Shown here piece after piece: positions 37,685 through 46,900 of a DNA stretch of 64,000 nt. The stretch comes from Paenibacillus phytohabitans (GTDB lineage: Bacteria > Bacillota > Bacilli > Paenibacillales > Paenibacillaceae): the NCBI RefSeq assembly GCF_013141775.1, contig NZ_WHOB01000021.1, positions 1-64,000 on the forward strand. The letters run 5' to 3'. Numbering within the stretch: the first letter of the stretch is position 1; each line of letters starts with the position of its first letter. The notes beneath the pieces are model-generated. The model made no database searches. It was not told the DNA's origin and saw only the letters and a program-made list of their open reading frames with translations. The translations under genes were made by a program, and so were the position numbers.

Positions 37685-38386
37685 TTGCCTGGAATCATAA
37701 GCACGATTGCGCTGCTGATCAAAGAACTGACGCTGCTGGTATCTTACGTAAGGAACAATGCTTTTCCCCAGCCTCTATCGGAGCAGGATGAGAGCAAATA
37801 CTTAGGGATGATGGCCGAGGGGGACGCTAAAGCACGAAATTTGCTAATTGAGCATAATCTGCGGCTCGTTGCCCATATAGTCAAAAAATTCGACAACACC
37901 GGCGAAGACATGGAGGATCTTATCTCCATCGGTACTATCGGATTAATCAAAGCAATCGAAAGTTATCGGCCAAACAAGGGGACGAAACTTGCGACATTTG
38001 CTGCTCGTTGTATTGAAAATGAAATCCTGATGCATCTTCGCTCGCTGAAAAAGACCCGGAAAGACGTGTCCCTGCACGATCCGATTGGGACAGACAAGGA
38101 AGGGAACGAGATTACGCTTATCGATATTCTTGGTTCCGAGGCAGATGATGTGATTAAGGAAGTAGACCTCAAGATTGAGAAGAGCAAGATATATCGTAAC
38201 CTGGATATTCTCGATGAACGCGAGAAGGAAGTCGTGGTAGGGCGATTTGGTTTGGATACAGGTGGGGAAGAGCGGACGCAGCGGGAGATTGCGAAGGATC
38301 TGGGGATCTCGCGGAGTTACGTGTCGCGGATTGAGAAGAGGGCACTCATGAAGCTGTATCATGAGTTTTATAAGGCGAAGCGTTGA
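37685..38386 (+). CDS. sigK: Sporulation sigma factor sigma-K, intact copy
   Basis: 233 residues. The 20-residue pro-sequence ends LLVS with mature start [12 protein letters not shown], the place where SpoIVFB cuts in Bacillus. Sigma regions 2 ([20 protein letters not shown], then [17 protein letters not shown]) and 4 ([20 protein letters not shown]) are complete. TTG start behind GGGAGGTG. Unlike B. subtilis 168 the gene is not split by a skin element. From codon 66 onward its DNA is matched by a second, 5'-lacking copy at the right end of the window: same protein, many synonymous differences. Its 3' part may have come with the island. Confidence 0.93.
   Translation: MPGIISTIALLIKELTLLVSYVRNNAFPQPLSEQDESKYLGMMAEGDAKARNLLIEHNLRLVAHIVKKFDNTGEDMEDLISIGTIGLIKAIESYRPNKGTKLATFAARCIENEILMHLRSLKKTRKDVSLHDPIGTDKEGNEITLIDILGSEADDVIKEVDLKIEKSKIYRNLDILDEREKEVVVGRFGLDTGGEERTQREIAKDLGISRSYVSRIEKRALMKLYHEFYKAKR
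37881..37917 (+). repeat. Left member of the sigK direct repeat (candidate attL)
   Basis: A 37-bp block beginning TCAAAAAATTCGA, matched with one mismatch at 63556-63592. Upstream of it the two sigK contexts differ completely; downstream both continue as sigK at roughly 85 percent nucleotide identity by eye. The sharp left border marks a recombination point at codon 66/67. Confidence 0.65.
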
Positions 38387-38393
38387 GAGTATC

Positions 38394-38421
38394 GAGTCTG
38401 TCTTTTGACAGGCTCTTTTTT
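38394..38421 (+). terminator. Terminator of sigK
   Basis: GAGTCTGTC pairs with GACAGGCTC (one G-T) around TTTT, followed by TTTTTT. AT-rich island DNA starts just after it. Confidence 0.8.
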
Positions 38422-38581
38422 GTCGAAATAAAGGCGTATAGTCCAAAAGAACTATGTGGAAAGTCGGATTCCTCTGTAAAACATTAGAAACTTGATGTTA
38501 TAATTTGGATAAGTATAATGCTGTTATTACATAATCCGGAGGGGTATAGGTAACCGTATTTTTGGAATTACAGTTAATAAT

Positions 38582-38686
38582 ATGATTAAAGAAACTGCTA
38601 GGGCGCAGCGTGCAGCTAAAAAACAAAAGGCACTATACATAGAAAGACTTAAACAGGAAGCGAACGATTATAAGCGATTTTATTAA
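38582..38686 (+). CDS. Possible small basic peptide (34 codons)
   Basis: An open frame from ATG for a Lys/Arg/Ala-rich peptide (MIKETARAQRAAKKQK, then an amphipathic helix ending YKRFY). No ribosome site precedes the ATG. The frame stays open upstream to a good CGGAGGGG at 38537, but only unusual start codons follow it. It could be a remnant or a real small gene; evidence is thin. Confidence 0.25.
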   Translation: MIKETARAQRAAKKQKALYIERLKQEANDYKRFY

Positions 38687-38792
38687 GTTACGATGAATGA
38701 AACTATATGGCTAGTAATTGCGAGGATAATGGATCTGGGCGGATATGGGGTCGAACAGATGGACGTAATAAAGAGTAGACGCATATTGCGCA

Positions 38793-39041
38793 TTAGGGAA
38801 GAGAAGATCGTTTTGATAACGAAATGATGTTTTTGTCTTTATCATCACCGTGTTCCGCATTTTCTTCTATCTCTTTTTTCTCATCGTGAAACTCAACAAG
38901 CGAATGAGCAGTGATGTAGTCAAATGGAGTGTAATTATTACTCGGTAAACCTCTTTTAAGTAACGTCTTGATAATGATAATTCCTAATAAGATAGTGACG
39001 ATGCCGAATGATCCAAGCAGCATGTATTGTATTAGCTTCAT
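38793..39041 (-). CDS. Small single-pass membrane protein, DUF3951-like
   Basis: 82 residues. One N-terminal membrane helix (MLLGSFGIVTILLGIIIIKTLL) is followed by a conserved NNYTPFDYITAHSLVEFHDEKKE stretch (given in parts: NNYTPFDYIT, VEFHDEKKE) and an acidic tail. This arrangement recalls the DUF3951 proteins of Bacillales. ATG at 39041 follows AAAGGTGG. Function unknown. It is on the opposite strand, pointing toward sigK. Confidence 0.6.
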   Translation of the reverse strand: MKLIQYMLLGSFGIVTILLGIIIIKTLLKRGLPSNNYTPFDYITAHSLVEFHDEKKEIEENAEHGDDKDKNIISLSKRSSLP

Positions 39042-39562
39042 TGTAAACACCACCTTTGTTAGATTTTATAATTGAATGTTATTTATTCCAACTTGCGAGA
39101 TTGCCGAATGCTATTCATTCGACCGAGCTTTGATGCACAGTACGAAGATACCTTGCACTTATCTTAGCCGGAGTTAAGAAATTGGAATTGATAAACCTCC
39201 GCATTATCTGAAAGCTTAAGGAAGATTTGTTATACTCGAACCATTAGTGGAAATGATCCCAAACAGATGGGATTTCACCATTTTGAATCACTAATGGTCT
39301 TTTGAAAGTGACTTGTCTTCGGATGAGTTGCTTTTATTATTATATATGCAGAAAGATTTTTGTGTTAAGTCAGCTTGTGAAAAAACACGAGCAGGAAGGA
39401 GCGCAAGCAGTGAGGAGCTGTTCAGAAAAGTATTTTTGCAATAAAATTCATTCGGCTTTTGAGTCACTCCGGATAAGACGCTAGACATGGCGGCAGAACC
39501 CAGTTGTCTTGGATTGACGGATCTGCGGGGACATGGTTTAATCCGTGAGGGAAAAGCAACGC
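39042..39562. other. Intergenic region of about 520 bases
   Basis: Contains the nested hairpin at 39240-39299 and a -10-like TATACT just before it. Right of the hairpin a 60-codon frame exists (39302-39484) without ribosome site or recognisable protein; I do not call it a gene. The segment around 39390-39560 is less AT-rich than its surroundings and may be a scrap of older DNA. Confidence 0.4.
39240..39299. other. Nested double hairpin, possible RNA element
   Basis: ACCATTAGTG pairs with CACTAATGGT over a distance of 40 bases, and inside it GTGGAAATGATCCC can pair with GGGATTTCAC around AAACAGAT. TCTTTTG follows the outer stem. TATACT (39231-39236) lies just upstream. It may be a terminator for the convergent genes, a small RNA or the relic of an insertion end. 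Confidence 0.4.
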
Positions 39563-40471
39563 CTAATTGACCTTAGATTTATTGGTATGGATATCTGAAT
39601 TTAACTCACTTATTTTATTAATCGCATGTTGAGCAAATATCGGATTATCTGTTATTTCGAAAAGAGAAATTGATTTTTCATAATAAGATTTTGCTTTGGT
39701 AATTTCATTAATAAGAGAATAGTTATAGCCGATATGATAGAATAATTCACCCAATGAAAATGTTGAATAATGCTTCAAGCATACATTTACAGCTGTATGG
39801 CATTCTTTTATGGATTTTTCAAAGAGCTGAAGACGTGTTAGTGTTACTGCGTAATTGTATAAAATCCTTACCAAAATTTTATGATTTGACTGAACAGGAA
39901 GTTTATAATAATATTGAAGACCATTTTCAAAATACGCAAGGGCTTCCTCTAGTCGATATTCCTCGCAGTACAATACTCCAATGCTATTCAACATCTGAAT
40001 ATCTTGTTCGGTCATGAACTCCTGATTTATTGAATTCTGAATATAACTTAAGGCGTGCTCAAAATTATGATCAAGATAGTATATACATATTCCCTCATGC
40101 CAAGAAAGATATCGCTGATATTTACTATTTTGAAACAACGGGTTATTTTTCTCTGATCGGATGAGATCATATAGATTTTGGTATTCGTGGTTATTTGTAT
40201 ATTCCTCAATTAATTCATAAAGGTCAGTAACATAATCAAAACGATCTGTTTGCCCCAAACTGAATAGATGATTAATATTTACACCCAGTCTATCAGCAAG
40301 AAAATATAACATTGATGCTTGTGGTTCTAATTCCCCATTTTCAATTTTACTTAATTGTGCTTGAGAACAAATTCCCTGGCACAATTTTTTTTGCGAAATT
40401 CTTTTTGATTTACGAATTATGCGTATATTCTCCCCTATGTTCTTCAAATCCATTTTATTTTTTGCAGACAC
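39563..40471 (-). CDS. HTH-TPR peptide-sensing regulator, PlcR/NprR-like (RRNPP family)
   Basis: 302 residues. An XRE-type HTH covers about 10-65 (GENIRIIRKSKRISQKKLCQ, SQAQLSKIENGELEP), then about 230 residues of TPR helices (YCEEYRLEEALAYFENGLQYY, YNYSLINEITKAKSYYEKSI). This is the layout of PlcR, NprR and related quorum sensors that bind an imported peptide in the TPR groove. GTG at 40471 is preferred, with GATGGGGG nine bases upstream; ATG at 40453 is the alternative. It is divergent from a small propeptide gene and the NRPS genes, so it is the likely pathway regulator. The ligand is inferred. Confidence 0.83.
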   Translation of the reverse strand: MSAKNKMDLKNIGENIRIIRKSKRISQKKLCQGICSQAQLSKIENGELEPQASMLYFLADRLGVNINHLFSLGQTDRFDYVTDLYELIEEYTNNHEYQNLYDLIRSEKNNPLFQNSKYQRYLSWHEGICIYYLDHNFEHALSYIQNSINQEFMTEQDIQMLNSIGVLYCEEYRLEEALAYFENGLQYYYKLPVQSNHKILVRILYNYAVTLTRLQLFEKSIKECHTAVNVCLKHYSTFSLGELFYHIGYNYSLINEITKAKSYYEKSISLFEITDNPIFAQHAINKISELNSDIHTNKSKVN

Positions 40472-40546
40472 GTAAAAAAGCCCCCATCCAAAAAATATTC
40501 TTATTAGTATATATTATACTTTCCAGAAAAGAAAATCAGGGATAAA

Positions 40547-40611
40547 TTGGAATATTATATGTATTTAACTGGAATATGATTAAACCATAGTCAACAAAAT
40601 TCCTATATAGT
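40547..40611 (+). promoter_or_regulatory. Candidate activator repeats and promoter of the propeptide gene
   Basis: Two direct repeats, TTGGAATAT (40547-40555) and CTGGAATAT (40569-40577), are 22 bases apart, two helix turns, so both face the same side of the DNA. An inverted half, TTTCCAG, lies at 40520. A -10-like TATAGT sits at 40606-40611 with a poor -35, as expected for an activated promoter. The same TGGAATA word recurs before the second NRPS gene. Confidence 0.45.
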
Positions 40612-40647
40612 AATAAATATACAAAAAAATGTTCGGGAGGATAGAAA

Positions 40648-40773
40648 ATGAGAGGGAAATGGAGAGTAGTTTTGCTTATAGTGACTATGGTTTTTATGCT
40701 TGGTGTAGTAACACCTACTATAACTACTGGATCAGGTGTTATTAGTACTAATGAACTGCCACTAAAGCCGTAG
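40648..40773 (+). CDS. Exported 41-residue propeptide, PapR-like signalling peptide precursor
   Basis: ATG at 40648 follows GGGAGG by seven bases. The product has a basic start (MRGKWR), a hydrophobic core (VVLLIVTMVFMLGVV), a short polar spacer and the C-terminus STNELPLKP. This is the build of PapR, NprX and Phr precursors, whose last five to seven residues are the pheromone; PapR ends in variants of DLPFEF, so the LP at the same place is suggestive. It lies 176 bases from the divergent HTH-TPR gene. In plcR-papR the two genes are codirectional. Gene and signal are well supported; the mature peptide is a guess (ELPLKP or NELPLKP). Confidence 0.72.
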   Translation: MRGKWRVVLLIVTMVFMLGVVTPTITTGSGVISTNELPLKP

Positions 40774-40898
40774 GAACTCTGTTTGATGGTTACTACTAGA
40801 ACATTTCTCAGCTTCAATATCAGAGGAATGAATGGCTTAAAACAATAAAAAAGTGAAAAAACATTTTTAGTAATAATATATTGGATAATATTTAAAAA

Positions 40899-40917
40899 AT
40901 GATTTTAGAAGAATCAT
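40899..40917. promoter_or_regulatory. Inverted repeat upstream of the first NRPS gene
   Basis: ATGATTTTAGAAGAATCAT, a near-perfect palindrome of 7-base arms (one mismatch), lies 70 bases before the NRPS start in an AT-rich region that also has TTGGATAATAT at 40881. Possibly a regulator site. Confidence 0.35.
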
Positions 40918-40986
40918 AATATTCGTGATTAGTCTTCATGGCAACTGAAGCTAACTGTTTTATTTCAAGTGGAAGAGGTGTTTTGT

Positions 40987-43900
40987 ATGAACAAGCTAAC
41001 GGATCAGGACAAACAATTAAAACTAAATGATATTATCGAACGAAGAAAACAGAGACATGCCGAAAATCCGATTGGTTCCATTGTGGCTCAGAAAAGAGAA
41101 GGAACTTCTAATAATTTCTATTCTTCATTTGCGCAGCAGCGATTATTTTTTCTCGATCAATTTGAGAAAAACTCCAGCACCTACAACATTGGAGGTGCCC
41201 TTATCCTCAAAGGGAAATTGAACCGGGATGCATTGGAAGCAGGTGTTGAATATCTTTCAAAAAGACATGAATCCCTGAGAACCACCTTTAGTTTAACCGG
41301 TTCAAAAGTAACACAGATAGTAGATAGCGATAAGAGAGTTCCACTGGAAATGTATGATTTAAGAACAATTGATTCTTTTGATAAAGAAGAGCAGGCAACA
41401 AAATTGTTGGAAGAGAAATTCAATCAATCGTTCAATCTTACCAAAGGCCCCCTGGCAAGATTGATTCTTGTGCGCCTGGAAGACCAATTGCACTATTTAT
41501 GCTTATGCATCCACCATATTATTTCAGATAACAGATCCATTCAGATATTTCTTGATGAGTTAGGGATATTGTACAGTCAATATATATCAGAACAGGAGCT
41601 TTCGCTACCGGAATTAAAGGTTCAATATGCTGATTATTCACTTTGGCAAAGAAATACTATTCAAGAAACCCGGTTTAAGAAGCAATTAGATTATTGGGTA
41701 GAGGAATTTAGTGATGTTTCCCATCTTCTGGAGCTTCCGTTTGACTTCAATAGGAAAACCCTTAGAAAAAGCGAAGGTCACACTTTAATTATCAACAGAG
41801 GCCTGAAAGTAAAAGAGGCTATTCAAAAAATCGGAAAAGACTCTGGAGTCAGTTCTTATATGACTCTGATGGCTGCATTTCAGCTTTTTTTATTTAAGTA
41901 TTCTAATCAAAAGCGGTTTGCTGTCGGAACCCCGGTTACAGCCAGAAAGAATGCAGAAACACAAGATATTATTGGAATGTTCGCTGATACCGTTGCAATT
42001 GCTACAAATTTCGAACAAGATTTGACGTTTAAACAATTAATTTTAGAAGTCAGAGATAGAGTACTGGATGCCGCGGCTAACGGAGAGGTTCCCTTCGATA
42101 AGTTAATTGATGCTTTAAAGGTAGAACGCAGCACTAGCTATACTCCCCTTTTTCAGACAATGTTTGTATTTCATGAGCAACCAAAGCCGTTAGTGCTGCC
42201 TTATATCGATGTCTTCTCTAAACCGTTATCCTCAACCTCCTCTAAGTTTGACATAACACTGACTATTGTTGACACCCCTGACGGATTTGAAGAGCATTGG
42301 GAATATTCGTCCTCTTTATTTAAACAAAAAACAATTGAAGGATTTATGAAGCGGTTCGGTGTATTGTTGGATCAAATTATTTCTAGTCCAAATGAAAATT
42401 TATCCAAGCTACACCTTATGGAAGAAAATGAGATCAGAGAAATAATCTACGAAAGAAACAATACGTTTTTCGATTACGACTTAAGCATTCCGATCTATTC
42501 TTATATCCAAGAACAAAGTAAAAGAAAACCGGATGAGGTAGCAGTTAAGTTTAAAAATCAGACGCTTACATATCAGCAACTGGAGAATCTATCTAATCAA
42601 ATGGCAAACCGTTTAGCTGAAGAAGGTGTATCTAAGGGGGATTTTGTAAGTATCTGCATGTATAGATCTCTGGCTCTGATTGTTGCTTTGCTGGGTACAA
42701 TCAAGAGAGGGGCGGTATATGTTCCGATTGATCCGGATTATCCTCGAGAACGGCTGCATTATTTACTGGAGGATTCCTCCTCTGACATCATGGTTTTAGA
42801 CGATGATACCTATGATTTAATCTCACTTCCAAATGACAAACCATCAATTGTATTAGATTCAAATTGGTATAATATCAACCATTGCTCAGATCAATTGATG
42901 CCGGTTGAATTCAGTCCTATGGATAACTGTTATATGATTTACACATCAGGTTCAACAGGCCAGCCCAAAGGGGCTATCGTTCACCATGCTGCGGTGGCAA
43001 ACAGGTTGTTATGGATGAGGGATGATTATGATTTAAATGAGCATGATATTTTTCTTCAAAAGACTCCATACAGCTTTGATGTGTCCGTATGGGAATTGTT
43101 CTTGCCACTAATGGTTGGTGCAAAGCTTATAATAGCTGAGCCTCAACTTCACAAAGATACCTCATATCTATTGAATGTGATTCACAGTGAAAAAATTTCC
43201 GTCCTTCATTTTGTTCCTTCAATGTTGGAAGCATTTCTAAAAGAAATAGACACCAGCCGATTTGCATCAGTCAGAAAAGTCTTCTGCAGCGGGGAAGCGT
43301 TGCCTCAGAAAACAGCTGCTAAATTTTTAAATGCTTTTGAGAAATCCATGCTTATTAATCTGTATGGACCTACTGAAGCGGCAGTGGATGTATCGGCATG
43401 GACATGCACAGCGGATACAAGCATGAATTCCGTCCCAATAGGATTTCCAGTAGCCAACACCCAGCTTTATATTCTGGACTCCAATTTCATGCCAGTTCCA
43501 GAGAGAGTACCAGGTGAACTATATATTGGTGGTGTACAAGTAGGCAAAGGCTATTATGGTAAACCCGAGCTCACCAAAGAAAAGTTCCTGGATAATTTTA
43601 TTTCTAAAGAAGATGGCGCGAAATTATACAGAACCGGAGATCTTGCGCGCTATAACTCCGATGGTTCGATTGAATTCCTGGGAAGAAACGATAATCAGGT
43701 GAAAATTCGCGGGTTCCGTATTGAACTTGGAGAAATTGAGTCAGTTATTGCTCAGAATCCTTTAGTGAACAACGTTTTGGTAAAAGCAGTAAATCACCGC
43801 GAAGGCAAAGCGATTATAGCTTATGTGACTCATAAAGCTGAGGAGAAGAAGCTGAGAGAAGAATTAAAGCAACATGTATCCAGTAATTTACCCGAATATA

Positions 43901-46900
43901 TGATTCCTTCATTTTTCATATTTATGAGTGAATTTCCTTTAACCCCAAACGGGAAAATTGATTTTATGATGTTTCCGACAATCGACTTAAGTATTTCCAA
44001 AGAACTCATAGACTTTCAGCCGCCGACAAGTGAAATTGAACAAATATTATGCAATGTATATCAAGAGGTATTGTCACTTCCTGCAATCGGAATCACGAAT
44101 GGCTTCTTTGATGTCGGTGGAGATTCTATAGTAGCCTTGCAGATTGTGGCTAAGGCTAAGGAAGCGGGCTTGCATTTTGAAGTGTCTGATATATTCCGCT
44201 ATCAAACGGTTCAAGAACTCGCCACACATGCTTCACTTAGCAGGGACCGGATAGAGATGGGAGGATACACCCCGTTCTCACTCTTATCAAAGAAAGATAA
44301 AGCTGATTTACCGGAAGGTATTATAGATGCTTACCCCTTATCCGTACTTCAACAGGGAATGATTTATCACAGTGAGTTTGGAAGACAAAATTCAACGTAT
44401 CATGACGTGTTCAGTTATCACATTCAGGCATCTCCTCGGTTTGCGGATTTTAAACAGGCATTTTATAGGATGGTTGATAGGCATCCTGTGCTTCGAACCA
44501 TTGTACAGCTAAGTGAATACAGTGAACCGCTTCAAATGGTGTTGGAGAAGACGGGAGAAGTATTCGGTGAGGATCAAGATATCTCCGGACTGTCCTTGCA
44601 AGAACAGGAAGGTTTTTTACAGGCATTTGTTGATACTGAGAAGAATCAGCGTTTCATTCTGGAAACTTCTCAGCTAATAAGAGTTTTTCTAATGAAGCGT
44701 TCTGAACAATCCTTTCAACTGACATTGAGTTTCCATCATTCCATTCTGGACGGATGGAGTATTGGGAAGCTTTTGATTGAGGTCCTGGAGAATTTTTCTG
44801 ATTTGTTGATGAATGAGAAGATTAGAACCCGATCAAATCTTAAGTCGACATACGGAGAATTTATAAAGAAGGAACGGGAGAGTACCGATGACGAGGAACT
44901 AACGTCTTATTTCAGGAGATATTTGGAGGACTCGGAGGTAACCACGCTGCCTACATCGAAACGCTTAGCGGAAGTTACAGAAAATGACCATGGATTAAAA
45001 ATGGAGAAAATCATAATTACTCAAGAAACTTTTGTAAAGCTTTCGCGCTTATCCGGAGACCTTCGTGTTCCTCTTAAAACATTGTTAATGACAGCCCACT
45101 TAAGAGCCTTGGGAGCTGCGTGTGGTACCCAAGATGTGCTGACTGGACATGTAAGCCATGGTCGTCTTGAAGAAACGGATGGGGAAAATGTTTTGGGGTT
45201 ATTCCTGAATACACTCCCTATCAGATTAAAGCTGCAACAGGAGAGCTATCGTGAAATGATTTCCAGAGTAATTAACGAAGAAGTTTCCCAGATCAAGGCA
45301 AGAAGATATCCTTTTGCACAAATTCTTGCTGCAACTAAGAAGGATACACTTACAGATACTATTTTCAACTTTACTAATTTTCACACCACCACACAAATAG
45401 ACGAATTATCTAATGTAAAAGTTATTGATCAGATTCTCTATGAAAAAACCAATTTTTCTTTAATGGCTGCCTTTTCGCTGGATGGAAATTCCAGTAACCT
45501 TCTAGCATACTTAAGATATCATCCTGAATTTTATGATGAGCAGCGGATTAAAAACCTGGCAGGTTATTATGAAAGGATTCTGTATGAAATGGCGGAAGAT
45601 TGCGACACCCCTATTTTTTCGGGTTCAATATTATCTCCAGAAGAAAGCGGAGAACTGTTGTATAGCTTTAATCGTTCATACGCTCCTTATGATTTGTCGC
45701 ATCCGCTGCAACATTGGTTTGAAGAACAAGTCAAACGTACTCCTGATGCGATTGCCTTAAAGTATGGCGAGGATTCCATGACTTATTCTCAACTGAACCG
45801 AAATGCCAATCAGATCGCGCACTTCTTGATCGGAAAAGGTATCAAGGCTAACGACTTTGTCGGGATTGCGCTTAATCGTTCTTTCGCCATGTTTGAAGGC
45901 ATTTATGGAATTCTTAAAGCAGGTGCGGCTTACGTGCCCATTGATCCTTCTTATCCGGAAGGCCGATTGTTGCATATGCTCGAGGATTCAAAGATCAGGC
46001 TCCTGCTCAGTGACCAGTCTTCTATAGGTGTTCTACCTGCAGATGATATTTCTATTATTTGTCTTGATAGTGAACGGGAGCAATTCGCCGGAATGCCGGA
46101 CATTAATCCGGATGTGTCTATAGATAGTGTCAACTATGCTTATATGATTTATACATCTGGTTCTACGGGCAAGCCTAAAGGAGCCATTAACCGGCACTGC
46201 GCGATAAGCAACTTTATGCTTTGGATGAATGAAAATTATCATTTAGGCGAACAAGACAGCGTTCTCCAGAAAACGCCTTTCAGCTTTGACGTATCTTTGT
46301 GCGAAATATTTCAGCCTCTGATGAGCGGAGCCAGAGTTATTATTACGGAACCCGAAGGACATAAGGATACGGCTTACCTGGCGGAATTGATTAAGAAGGA
46401 AGCAGTTACCCTTGTACATTTTGTTCCTTCCATGCTTTCTATTTTTCTGGAAGAGCCGTTGATTGAGAAGATCAATTCCTTAAAACATGTGATCTGCATT
46501 GGCGAAGCACTAACGAAAGAGCATGAAAAACACTTTTATCAGAAAATGAATGCCCAATTGAGTAATCTATACGGACCAGCAGAAACTGCTGTCGTAGTCA
46601 CATACTGGAGATGTAATCCAAACGATGAATCAACTTTTGTTCCAATTGGATATCCAGTTGCCAATACACAAATGTATTTGGTTGACGCCATGTTAAATAT
46701 TGTTCCGAAAGGTATTCCGGGAGAAATTCTAATTGGCGGTGTGCAGGTCGGCGCTGGATACTTTAATCGTGACGAGTTGAACAAAGAGAAATTTATCGAG
46801 GATATTTTCCTGGAAAATGGCGGCATGCTTTATAGAACGGGGGACTTAGGCAGATATACCGAGTCCGGCGAAATTGAATTTTTAGGAAGAATGGATCATC

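Noticed and set aside
39302..39484. A 60-codon frame right of the nested hairpin
   Set aside because: No ribosome site, no recognisable domain, and an equal-length frame exists on the opposite strand.
40540..40640. A PlcR box upstream of the propeptide gene
   Set aside because: No match to TATGNAAN4TNCATA was found; only the TGGAATA repeats stand out.
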